10,058 nt of DNA from Xanthobacteraceae bacterium (GTDB taxonomy: Bacteria > Pseudomonadota > Alphaproteobacteria > Rhizobiales > Xanthobacteraceae). The notes beneath the pieces were generated by a model. It was not told where the DNA came from. It ran no database searches and saw only the letters and a program-made list of their open reading frames with translations. Positions 1 through 6,457 of the stretch are shown here, in pieces. The position numbers were made by a program, and so were the translations under genes. The stretch spans positions 1 through 10,058 of the forward strand of contig JAICQA010000069.1 of assembly GCA_025929595.1 (NCBI GenBank), read 5' to 3'. Within the stretch, counting starts at the first letter, position 1, and every line of letters starts with the position of its first letter.

Positions 1-2
1 AA

Positions 3-17
3 ACCTACGAAGTAGGT
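3..17 (-). terminator. hairpin after the 6S RNA, possible terminator
   Basis: On the minus strand ACCTAC-TTC-GTAGGT forms a perfect 6-bp stem with a 3-nt loop, directly after the 6S closing stem, and is followed by T residues up to the window edge. It may be the 3' end or terminator of the 6S transcript. The length of the T run cannot be judged because the window stops here. Confidence 0.4.
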
Positions 18-173
18 GGGCGCCGTATGTCCAAGTCCAGGGACGAGGACAGGGATAGCTCCCATTGGGATCGATAAGGCCCCGGGGAATTGGTTTCTCA
101 CGCACCCCGCAGCCCCGCGGGAGGAATGTAGGCGTTAGCAGCCGCCGCCGCCAGTCCTCCTGTCGCGACGCCC
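18..173 (-). ncRNA. ssrS: probable 6S RNA (SsrS)
   Basis: 6S RNA binds the housekeeping sigma-RNA polymerase holoenzyme by mimicking an open promoter and tunes transcription in stationary phase. Seen here on the minus strand: the 5' end (166-173, GGGCGTCG) pairs over 8 bp, with one G-U, with the 3' end (18-25, CGGCGCCC). This gives a rod-like RNA of about 156 nt, close to the usual alphaproteobacterial length. Inside it, CGGGG and CCCCG arms can close an apical stem, and a GACAGG/CCTGTC pairing can form on the flank. The 3' segment GGCGCCCACCTAC resembles what I remember of Hyphomicrobiales 6S genes, and a 6S gene on the zapA side and strand is the expected synteny. I see no convincing -35/-10 box just upstream, so the exact 5' end is uncertain. 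No covariance-model search was possible. Confidence 0.62.
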
Positions 174-349
174 GATCCGGGCTTCCCAGCCGACCACGCG
201 CGGAATCCCGGCATGACGCCCTTTGTCATGGATTGCTTCCCGATCCGGCCAAGCTAGATTGCGCGATGAGTAAAGCGCGCCGCCCTCACCAGTTTGTCGA
301 TGGCGGTGTGCGATTCACCGATCCATGAAGAAATCGGCGACGGTTAGCC
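174..349. other. non-coding spacer upstream of the sulfotransferase
   Basis: No believable gene is seen here. The spacer holds a perfect 6-bp inverted repeat (CATGAC at 212-217, GTCATG at 225-230) and a 10-bp direct repeat CCCGATCCGG at 171-180 and 239-248. The stretch around 200-217 faintly resembles half of the genome-wide palindromic repeats seen further right. It should contain the promoters for the leftward 6S RNA and the rightward sulfotransferase, but I cannot point to a clear one. Confidence 0.5.
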
Positions 350-1027
350 TTGATCCTTTGCCGCCAACATTCGTTTGTCTTTCTCAAGACGAGAAAGACC
401 GGTGGAACCAGCGTGGAGCTGGCCCTGTCCGAACTCTGCGGCCCCTCTGACATAATCACCCCGGTTCGCAGCAGCGACGAAGCGCTGCGCCGGGGCCGCG
501 GTCCGCAGAACACGATTATCAAGTTGCCAAACCGCTGGTGGCACCGCCTCGATTACGGCGGAGAGCGCCGCCATTTCGTGTTCTATGACCATGTCCCCGC
601 TGGACTTGTGAAGCGGCACATCCCGCCCGACGTGTGGGTGCGATGCAGGAAAGTCGCCATCGTTCGCAACCCGTGGGATCGCGAAGCATCGCGTTTTTAT
701 TTCGCGGCCAGGCAGTCCGGTAGATACGCAGACTTCCGCGATTTTGTCCGTCGCCGCACGCGATGGCACCCGATGAAGAACTATCGCATCCACGCTATTC
801 GCGGACGAAACATCGCCGACACCATCCTCCGCTTTGAACGCTTGCAGGAGGATTTTGCCGATTTCGTCCGCTCCTTGGGGGTGTCTGTTCCGGACCTTCC
901 AGTGGCCAACGCCGCGTCCCGTCCGACATCGGCGCGAGATTATCGGCCGATGTTTGACGACGAGACGCGAGCCATCGTGGCGTCTTGCTACGCCCGCGAG
1001 ATTCGCGAGTTTGGCTACGAGTTCTAG
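350..1027 (+). CDS. sulfotransferase family protein
   Basis: This 225-residue protein belongs to the PAPS-dependent sulfotransferase fold (Sulfotransfer_2-like). Members move a sulfuryl group from PAPS to a sugar, lipid or peptide acceptor; the acceptor cannot be read from the sequence. Seen: an N-terminal strand followed by the 5'-phosphosulfate loop KTRKTGGTS (residues 13-21), the 3'-phosphate motif VRNPWDR with the following helix (105-118), FERLQEDF near 162-169, and the typical family ending FGYEF. Length and both ends look complete. The start is TTG at 350: a stop lies in frame at 326-328, no ATG lies between, and homology to the phosphate loop begins immediately. No good ribosome site is visible. 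The gene sits between zapA and the 6S RNA, convergent with zapA, and its codon use looks less GC-biased than its neighbours, which suggests acquisition. Confidence 0.82.
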   Translation: MILCRQHSFVFLKTRKTGGTSVELALSELCGPSDIITPVRSSDEALRRGRGPQNTIIKLPNRWWHRLDYGGERRHFVFYDHVPAGLVKRHIPPDVWVRCRKVAIVRNPWDREASRFYFAARQSGRYADFRDFVRRRTRWHPMKNYRIHAIRGRNIADTILRFERLQEDFADFVRSLGVSVPDLPVANAASRPTSARDYRPMFDDETRAIVASCYAREIREFGYEF

Positions 1028-1042
1028 CCTCGCATAGAGGCT
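1026..1042. terminator. short hairpin between convergent genes
   Basis: AGCCTC-GCATA-GAGGCT is a perfect 6-bp inverted repeat with a 5-nt loop. It fills the 14-bp gap between the sulfotransferase stop (TAG, 1025-1027) and the zapA stop (TGA, read leftward at 1044-1042) and overlaps both stop codons. It could serve transcripts from both sides. There is no T run on either strand, so termination is unproven. Confidence 0.35.
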
Positions 1043-1425
1043 CAACCCAGCGCGACGGTCGGGCCCGGGCGCCCGTTGAGGCTGTGCGCGAGTTGCTCGA
1101 TACGTTCGGCCGCTTCGCCGATCGCTTCCGCGACCGCTAGCTCGCTCGCCTCGATGCGGTCGCCGATGGCGAGCCGCGACTCTTTCATTTCGGCAATTTC
1201 CTGCTCGCGCGCCTTGATCTGGCGCTTCGCTTCCACGAGTTCGTCGGCGACCATCAGGCCCGCCATCACCGTGAGGCGCGTGTCGCCGATCTCGCCGAAT
1301 GACTCGCGCAGCCGCGCGATGCGCGCGTCGAGATCGCGCGCGAGGCGAGAGAGATGTTCCTCCTGTCCGTCGTCGCAGGCCATGCGGTAAACGCGTCCAT
1401 TGATCGTGACACTGATCTGCGACAT
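1042..1425 (-). CDS. zapA: cell division protein ZapA
   Basis: ZapA binds FtsZ at midcell and promotes bundling of its protofilaments. The 127-residue product starts MSQISVTINGRVYRMAC, the typical ZapA N-terminal strand pair with a G-R-x-Y/F core. It continues with a globular helical part containing DTRLTVMAGLMVADEL (about residues 48-63). It ends in a long charged helix (about 66-112) expected to form the coiled-coil dimer or tetramer arm. Start ATG at 1425 is chosen because it begins the conserved domain and is preceded by AGGGAG at a good distance; an upstream extension in the same frame is arginine-rich and unlike the family. The ribosome site overlaps the stop codon of the DUF4164 gene, 13 bp upstream, so the two are probably translated from one mRNA. 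The gene is slightly longer than the E. coli protein, as is usual in alphaproteobacteria. Confidence 0.9.
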   Translation of the reverse strand: MSQISVTINGRVYRMACDDGQEEHLSRLARDLDARIARLRESFGEIGDTRLTVMAGLMVADELVEAKRQIKAREQEIAEMKESRLAIGDRIEASELAVAEAIGEAAERIEQLAHSLNGRPGPTVALG

Positions 1426-1438
1426 CGCCGCCTGCTCC

Positions 1439-1729
1439 CTACCGATCGTTGCCCGCGAGCACCGTGCGGATGGTGTCGGCCGCCCGGTCGAGCCGGCGCG
1501 AGACCTCACGGTTGGCCGCTTCAAGATCCGTCGAGCGCGCCCGCACCTGATCGAGTTCCGCCGCCAGCCGCGACCGGTCGCTTCCGAATGCCTGCAACTG
1601 TGCCTCAAGTGCGTCGCGCTGGCGATCTTCCTCGTGCCGCCGGTTCACGGCGGCCTCGAGTGTATCGAGGGCGGCGTTCAGCCGCCTTGTCGCCCGTTCC
1701 AGCGGCGACTCATCTCTCGCTTGCCCCAT
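1439..1729 (-). CDS. DUF4164 family coiled-coil protein
   Basis: This is a 96-residue, highly charged, almost entirely helical protein (MGQARDESPLERATRRLNAA...). Heptad-like spacing of leucine and alanine runs from about residue 10 to 85, as in a long coiled coil. It lacks cysteine, membrane segments and a signal peptide. Small proteins of this type (DUF4164) are regularly found directly upstream of zapA in Hyphomicrobiales, and the call rests mainly on that position plus the coiled-coil character. No biochemical role is known to me; a link to cell division is inference from the neighbour. Start ATG at 1729 is preferred over the TTG at 1783, because the extra 18 residues are low-complexity and the upstream sequence there overlaps the predicted promoter. 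The stop lies 13 bp before the zapA start, suggesting a two-gene operon. Confidence 0.75.
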   Translation of the reverse strand: MGQARDESPLERATRRLNAALDTLEAAVNRRHEEDRQRDALEAQLQAFGSDRSRLAAELDQVRARSTDLEAANREVSRRLDRAADTIRTVLAGNDR

Positions 1730-1754
1730 AGCGAATCCCACCCGCGAATTGCTA

Positions 1755-1783
1755 GTAGAACGGGCGTTGGCGGCCCGCGTCAA
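1755..1783 (-). promoter_or_regulatory. candidate promoter for the DUF4164-zapA operon
   Basis: Read leftward, TTGACG (1783-1778) is followed after 17 bp by TTCTAC (1760-1755). The -35 box is good and the -10 box is weak. Transcription would begin near 1748 and leave a leader of about 20 nt before the DUF4164 start. Confidence 0.35.
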
Positions 1784-1801
1784 TCGTTCCGGCCGCTGCG
1801 T

Positions 1802-1830
1802 TTGACTCCCAAAATGGGGGTGAATATCTG
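1802..1830 (+). promoter_or_regulatory. candidate promoter for tkt with an inverted repeat in the spacer
   Basis: TTGACT (1802-1807), a 17-bp spacer and TATCTG (1825-1830) match a housekeeping-sigma promoter, giving a start near 1836 and a leader of about 90 nt before tkt. The inverted repeat ACTCCC-AAAAT-GGGGGT (1805-1821, one G-T mismatch) overlaps the -35 box and the spacer, where a repressor or activator could bind. A second small inverted repeat, GTGCT-AGC-AGCAC, lies in the leader at 1880-1892. Confidence 0.45.
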
Positions 1831-1925
1831 TGCGCTCCCGCCGGACGGGCCTTGGGCGCGCAGGGCCGCCGCCCGACTCGTGCTAGCAGCACCCGATCGG
1901 CAACCTCGACCAAAGCGAGACGAAC

Positions 1926-3950
1926 ATGGGCCGCGAGACCCACGACCTAATGGCCAACGCCATTCGCGCGCTGGCGATGGATGCGGTCGAAACCGCCAAG
2001 TCGGGACACCCCGGCCTGCCCATGGGCGCGGCCGACATCGCGACCGTCTTGTTCACAAGATTCTTGAAATTCGACCCGACCGATCCGCGCTGGCCCGACC
2101 GCGACCGCTTCATCCTGTCGGCGGGGCACGGCTCGATGCTGCTCTATGCCGTGCTGCATCTCCTCGGCTATCCCGACATGACGATGGAAGAGATCAAGCG
2201 CTTCCGTCAGCTCGGTTCCAAGACTGCCGGTCATCCGGAATTCGGCCACGCCTCGGGCATCGAAACGACCACCGGCCCGCTCGGCCAGGGCCTCGGCAAT
2301 TCGGTCGGTATGGCGCTCGCCGAGCGCATCCTCGCCGCGCAGTTCAGCGGCGACGTGGTCGATCACTTTACCTATGTACTCGCCTCCGACGGCGACCTGA
2401 TGGAAGGCATCAGTCAGGAGGCGATCGCGCTCGCCGGCCATCTGAGGCTGAACAAGCTGATCGTCCTGTTCGACGACAACGGCATCACCATCGACGGCAA
2501 GATTTCGCTCTCCGACTCCACCGACCAGGTCGCGCGCGTGAAGGCGTCGGGCTGGAATGCGGTGCGCATCGACGGCCACGACTCCGAAGCAATCGCGAAG
2601 GCGATCGAAGCCGCGCGGCAATCCGACCGCCCGACGCTGATCGCCTGCAAGACGCAGATCGGCTACGGCGCGCCGACGAAGGCGAACAGCGAGAAGTGCC
2701 ACGGCTCGCCGCTCGGCGCCGACGAAATCAAGGGCGCGCGCGAAAAGCTCGCCTGGGGCCACGCGGCTTTCGAAGTGCCCGCGAATGTCCTCGATCTCTG
2801 GCGCAAGGCGGGCGCGCGCGGCGCGTCTGCGCGCAAAGCGTGGAGCGAGCGCCTCGCGAAGCTCGATGGCGCGAAGCGCGAAGAGTTCGCGCGCCGCATG
2901 AACGGCAAGCTGCCTTCAAACCTCGCCGCCACCATCCGCACGGTGAAAGAAGCCGCGAGCACGAAGCCCGAGGAAGTCGCAACCCGCAAGGCGTCGGAGA
3001 TTTCGCTCGAAGCGCTGGTGGAAGCGCTGCCCGAAATGCTCGGCGGTTCGGCCGACCTCACGCCCTCGAACAACACCAAAACAAAAGCCATGCAACCGAT
3101 CGCGCCCGGCGATTTCTCCGGCCGCTTCGTCCATTACGGCATCCGCGAGCACGGCATGGCGGCGGCGATGAACGGCATCGCGCTGCATGGCGGCCTCATT
3201 CCCTATTCCGGCACGTTCCTCGTCTTCGCCGACTATTGCCGCCCGTCACTGCGTCTCGCTGCGATCATGGGCCAGCGCGTCGTGCACGTCTTCACGCACG
3301 ACTCCATCGGCGTCGGCGAGGACGGCCCGACGCACCAGCCGGTCGAGCATCTCGCAGCACTTCGTGCGATCCCGAACATGCGCGTCTTCCGCCCGGCAGA
3401 CCTCACCGAGACCGCCGAGTGCTGGCAGTGTGCGCTGGAAGCCGACGGCGGCCCGAGCGTGCTGGCGCTGACGCGCCAGAACCTCCCGGCGCTCCGCAAG
3501 CGCTACGTCGAGGAGAACGTCTCCGCGCGCGGCGCCTATGAGCTGTCGCCCGCAAGCGAGAAGGCGCAGGTCTCGATCTTTGCTTCGGGCTCCGAGGTGT
3601 CGCTGGCGATTGCCGCCCAGGCCGCGCTCGAAAAGCAGGGCGTGCCCACGCGCGTCGTGTCCGTCCCCTCCTTCGAACTGTTCCGCGCGCAGCCCGAGAG
3701 CTACCGCCGCCTGACCGTCGGCAATGCGCCCGCGAATGTCGCGGTCGAGGCCGCGATCCGCCTCGGCTGGGACGAACTGATCGGCACCGACGGCGTTTTC
3801 GTCGGCATGAAGGGCTTCGGGGCGAGCGCACCCGCCAAGGACGTCTACAAGCACTTCGGCATCACCGCCGAGGCGGTTGTAGCCGCCACCCTTAAAGCCT
3901 TGGGACGAGAAGCCGCGGCTGCCGGCGTCAAGACTGCCGCCCGTTCCTGA
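1926..3950 (+). CDS. tkt: transketolase
   Basis: Transketolase is a cytosolic, thiamine diphosphate and Mg-dependent enzyme that moves two-carbon ketol units between sugar phosphates in the non-oxidative pentose phosphate pathway. The 674-residue length is normal for the family. Seen: substrate and cofactor histidines in SGHPG (His28), GHGSM (His68), AGHPE (His103) and KCHGSP (His259); the ThDP/Mg motif SDGDLMEGISQE with its downstream DDN (154-185); the central pyrimidine domain with the catalytic glutamate in GIREHGMAAAMNG (Glu408); HDSIGVGEDGPTHQP (458-472); and a C-terminal domain to GVKTAARS. No key residue is missing. Start ATG 1926 begins the conserved N-terminus; GAGACGAAC just upstream is a weak ribosome site similar to that of gap. 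It is the first gene of the carbon cluster, with 67 bp before gap. Confidence 0.97.
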   Translation: MGRETHDLMANAIRALAMDAVETAKSGHPGLPMGAADIATVLFTRFLKFDPTDPRWPDRDRFILSAGHGSMLLYAVLHLLGYPDMTMEEIKRFRQLGSKTAGHPEFGHASGIETTTGPLGQGLGNSVGMALAERILAAQFSGDVVDHFTYVLASDGDLMEGISQEAIALAGHLRLNKLIVLFDDNGITIDGKISLSDSTDQVARVKASGWNAVRIDGHDSEAIAKAIEAARQSDRPTLIACKTQIGYGAPTKANSEKCHGSPLGADEIKGAREKLAWGHAAFEVPANVLDLWRKAGARGASARKAWSERLAKLDGAKREEFARRMNGKLPSNLAATIRTVKEAASTKPEEVATRKASEISLEALVEALPEMLGGSADLTPSNNTKTKAMQPIAPGDFSGRFVHYGIREHGMAAAMNGIALHGGLIPYSGTFLVFADYCRPSLRLAAIMGQRVVHVFTHDSIGVGEDGPTHQPVEHLAALRAIPNMRVFRPADLTETAECWQCALEADGGPSVLALTRQNLPALRKRYVEENVSARGAYELSPASEKAQVSIFASGSEVSLAIAAQAALEKQGVPTRVVSVPSFELFRAQPESYRRLTVGNAPANVAVEAAIRLGWDELIGTDGVFVGMKGFGASAPAKDVYKHFGITAEAVVAATLKALGREAAAAGVKTAARS

Positions 3951-4017
3951 CGTCGCCCGCTGACAGCGCGGCGATTGGCGTCTAAAAGGAAACCCGCAAT
4001 TCGGGAGACGAACGATC

Positions 4018-5028
4018 ATGGCCGTGCGCGTGGCGATCAACGGTTTCGGACGCATCGGGCGCAATATACTGCGCGCCATCGTGGAGTCCGGCCGCAAGGA
4101 CATCGAAGTGGTGGCGATCAACGACCTCGGACCGGTCGAGACCAACGCGCACCTGCTCCGCTACGACTCCGTGCATGGCCGCTTCCCCCACGAAGTAAAA
4201 GTGAACGGCGACACCATCAACGTCGGCCGCGGGCCGATCAAGGTCACCGCGATCAAGGATCCGGCACAGCTTCCGCACAAGGACCTTGGCGTCGACATCG
4301 CGCTGGAGAGCACCGGCATCTTCACGTCGAAGGAGAAAGCGGCCGCACATCTCAAGGCCGGCGCCAAGCGCGTGCTGATCTCCGCGCCCGCCGATGGCAC
4401 GGACCTCACGGTCGTTTACGGCATCAACGACGACAAGCTCGCCAGGGAGCATACGGTCGTCTCCAACGGCTCATGCACGACGAATTGTCTCGCGCCGATG
4501 GCGAAGATCATGAACGAGGCGTTTGGCATCGAGTCGGGTTTCATGACCACGATTCATTCCTACACCGGCGACCAGCCGACGCTCGACACGCTGCACAAGG
4601 ACCTTTATCGCGCGCGCGCCGCGGCCCTGAACATCATCCCGACTTCGACGGGCGCCGCCAAAGCCATCGGCCTCGTGCTGCCGGAGCTTTCTGGCAAGCT
4701 CGACGGCTCGTCCATGCGCGTGCCGACGCCGAACGTCTCGCTGGTCGATTTCAAGTTCCACGCCAAGCGCGCCACGACGGTCGACGAAGTGAATGAGGCG
4801 ATCAAAGCCGCGGCGAAATCCAACCGTCTCGAAGGCATCGTGACCTGGACCAAGGAACCGCTGGTTTCATCCGATCTCAATCACGACCCGCATTCGGCGA
4901 CCTTCGCGGTCGACCAGACCAAGGTGATCGGCGGCACCTTCGTCCGCATCGTCGCCTGGTACGATAATGAGTGGGGCTTCTCTTGCCGTATGGCCGACAC
5001 AGCGGCGGCGATGGGGAAGTTGGGCTAA
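4018..5028 (+). CDS. gap: glyceraldehyde-3-phosphate dehydrogenase, type I
   Basis: The enzyme oxidises and phosphorylates glyceraldehyde 3-phosphate to 1,3-bisphosphoglycerate in glycolysis, and works in reverse in gluconeogenesis. The 336-residue protein shows the Rossmann motif INGFGRIGRN (7-16), Asp36 after the second strand (as in NAD-preferring enzymes), the active-site SNGSCTTNC with catalytic Cys153, His180 as general base, and the substrate region TGAAKAIG. The C-terminal WYDNEWGFSCRM is intact. Asp36 argues for NAD use, but the segment around TLDTLHKD is neither the classic glycolytic nor the plastid-type sequence, so cofactor choice is only inferred. Start ATG 4018 has GGGAG ten bases upstream (4003-4007). 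Spacing to tkt is 67 bp and to pgk 113 bp; the latter gap holds a large palindromic repeat. Confidence 0.97.
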   Translation: MAVRVAINGFGRIGRNILRAIVESGRKDIEVVAINDLGPVETNAHLLRYDSVHGRFPHEVKVNGDTINVGRGPIKVTAIKDPAQLPHKDLGVDIALESTGIFTSKEKAAAHLKAGAKRVLISAPADGTDLTVVYGINDDKLAREHTVVSNGSCTTNCLAPMAKIMNEAFGIESGFMTTIHSYTGDQPTLDTLHKDLYRARAAALNIIPTSTGAAKAIGLVLPELSGKLDGSSMRVPTPNVSLVDFKFHAKRATTVDEVNEAIKAAAKSNRLEGIVTWTKEPLVSSDLNHDPHSATFAVDQTKVIGGTFVRIVAWYDNEWGFSCRMADTAAAMGKLG

Positions 5029-5036
5029 ACAGTTTT

Positions 5037-5127
5037 CGTCATAGCCGGGCTTGTCCCGGCCATCCACGTCTTTGCTGCGGGGCAATGGATTTAAGACGTG
5101 GATGCCCGGCACAAGGCGGGCATGACG
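5037..5127. repeat. palindromic intergenic repeat between gap and pgk
   Basis: The left arm (5037-5072, beginning CGTCATAGCCGGG) and right arm (5093-5127, ending GGGCATGACG) are near-perfect inverted copies around a 20-nt centre, so the RNA can fold into one long hairpin. Each arm also contains a smaller hairpin (GCCGGG...CCCGGC type). The unit matches the CGTCATGGCCGGGCTTGTCCCGGC-like elements I remember as dispersed in Bradyrhizobium and Rhodopseudomonas relatives. It starts 8 bp after the gap stop and ends 14 bp before the pgk start. Likely effects are mRNA stabilisation or partial termination within the cluster (inference). Confidence 0.85.
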
Positions 5128-5141
5128 CGGAAATAACAGGC

Positions 5142-6332
5142 ATGAGCTTCCGCACTCTCGATCAGGCCGACGTCAGGAACAGGCGCGTCCTGATCCGCGT
5201 CGATCTCAATGTGCCGATGGAAGATGGCGCAGTGAGCGACGACACGCGCCTGCGCGCGGCCACACCCACCATTCGCGAAGTATCAGACAAGGGCGGCAAG
5301 GCGATCCTGCTGTCGCATTTCGGCCGCCCCAAAGGCCGCGACACCAAACAGTCGCTCAATCAGGTGATCGCGGCCCTCGCCGACGCGGTCGGCAAGCCCG
5401 TTACCTTCGCGCCCGATACCATCGGCACAGATGCCGAGAAAGCGATCGCCGCGATGAAGCCCGGCGACGTGCTGGTCCTGGAGAATACCCGCTTCCATGC
5501 CGGTGAAGAAAAAAATGCGCCCGACTTCGTGGAGGCGCTCGCCAGGCTCGGCGACCTCTACGTGAACGACGCTTTCTCGGTGTCGCACCGCGCGCACGCT
5601 TCGACCGAAGGCATCGCGCACAAGCTCCCCTCGTTTGCCGGCCGCTCGCTGCAAAAGGAACTCGACGCGCTCACGCGCGTGCTGGAAACGCCCGAACGTC
5701 CGGTCGCCGCCATCGTCGGCGGCGCGAAGATTTCGACGAAACTGGAGCTGCTCGGCAACCTTCTCGCGAAAGTCGATTTCCTCATTATCGGCGGCGCCAT
5801 GGCGAACACGTTCCTTGCAGCGCAGGGCAAGACGGTCGGCAAGTCGCTGGCCGAAACCGACATGCTCGACACCGCCCGCAAGATCCTCGCCGACGCCGGG
5901 GGCAAGAGTTGCGAGATCGTTCTTCCCGTCGACGCGGTCGTTGCACAGAAATTTGAAGCGAACGCGCCCTCGCGCGTCGTGTCCGTGGACGCCGTCGGCG
6001 CTGAAGACATGATCCTCGACATCGGCCCCCAGTCGGCCGAGCAGGTCGTCTCAACCCTCGCTCGCTGCAAGACGCTGGTGTGGAACGGTCCCTTCGGGGC
6101 CTTCGAGATGGAGCCCTTCGACCTTGGAACGATCAAGGTGGCCGAAGCTGCCGCGGAACTGACGGCCGCCGGCAAGCTTGTCTCGGTAGCGGGCGGCGGC
6201 GATACGGTCGCGGCCCTGAACCACGCCGGTGCGGCCGACCGCTTCAGCTACGTGTCCACAGCCGGTGGCGCTTTTCTCGAATGGCTCGAGGGCAAGGCGC
6301 TTCCGGGCGTCGAGGTCCTGAGGCTAAAATAG
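5142..6332 (+). CDS. pgk: phosphoglycerate kinase
   Basis: Phosphoglycerate kinase transfers a phosphate between 1,3-bisphosphoglycerate and ADP, giving 3-phosphoglycerate and ATP, reversibly, in the cytosol. The 396-residue monomer has the usual two lobes. N-lobe substrate motifs are RVDLNVPMEDG (19-29), LSHFGRPKGR (57-66), ENTRFH (114-119) and DAFSVSHRAHAS (143-154). C-lobe nucleotide motifs are GGAKISTKLELL (193-204), GGAMANTFLAAQG (217-229), WNGPFGAFE (314-322) and the phosphate loop GGGDT (351-355). Nothing essential is missing. Start ATG 5142 is set by homology. The frame stays open upstream to 4971 through the palindromic repeat, but that extension overlaps the end of gap and is not PGK-like. 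The ribosome site (AACAGG) is weak, so translation may depend on local folding or coupling. Confidence 0.97.
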   Translation: MSFRTLDQADVRNRRVLIRVDLNVPMEDGAVSDDTRLRAATPTIREVSDKGGKAILLSHFGRPKGRDTKQSLNQVIAALADAVGKPVTFAPDTIGTDAEKAIAAMKPGDVLVLENTRFHAGEEKNAPDFVEALARLGDLYVNDAFSVSHRAHASTEGIAHKLPSFAGRSLQKELDALTRVLETPERPVAAIVGGAKISTKLELLGNLLAKVDFLIIGGAMANTFLAAQGKTVGKSLAETDMLDTARKILADAGGKSCEIVLPVDAVVAQKFEANAPSRVVSVDAVGAEDMILDIGPQSAEQVVSTLARCKTLVWNGPFGAFEMEPFDLGTIKVAEAAAELTAAGKLVSVAGGGDTVAALNHAGAADRFSYVSTAGGAFLEWLEGKALPGVEVLRLK

Positions 6333-6353
6333 GCCTGAAACAGTTGCACTAAT

Positions 6354-6415
6354 CCGCTCATTCCCGCGCAAGCGGGAATCCAGAAACTGGGTCCCGGCTT
6401 TCGCGGGACGAGCGG
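6354..6415. repeat. palindromic repeat between pgk and the aldolase gene
   Basis: Outer arms CCGCTC (6354-6359) and GAGCGG (6410-6415) enclose two hairpins. One is TTCCCGC-GCAA-GCGGGAA (6361-6378). The other has GTCCCG and CGGGAC arms (6391-6409). This is a different repeat family from the gap-pgk element, again of a kind I remember as dispersed in Hyphomicrobiales genomes. It is followed by an A-rich stretch (6417-6423) but no T run on the plus strand. Confidence 0.78.
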
Positions 6416-6457
6416 AAGAAAAACCGGATCAATAAATTCTGAAGTTGGGAGACGTCG

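Noticed and set aside
65..328. 87-residue plus-strand frame near the left edge
   Set aside because: It overlaps the 6S RNA candidate antisense, its composition is arginine- and proline-rich, and it has no ribosome site.
344..1045. 233-residue open frame antisense to the sulfotransferase
   Set aside because: It mirrors a gene with clear family motifs, has no recognisable domain, and long antisense frames are expected in GC-rich DNA.
1400..3541. 713-residue open frame on the plus strand covering DUF4164 and most of tkt
   Set aside because: It is arginine- and proline-rich frame-shifted sequence overlapping tkt, which has all transketolase motifs in another frame.
3246..4145. 299-residue minus-strand frame across the tkt-gap junction
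   Set aside because: It is antisense to two solid genes, has no domain and shows low-complexity composition.
5029..5141. Riboswitch or RNA gene between gap and pgk
   Set aside because: The structure is fully explained by a dispersed-type palindromic repeat, with no multi-helix core of a known riboswitch.
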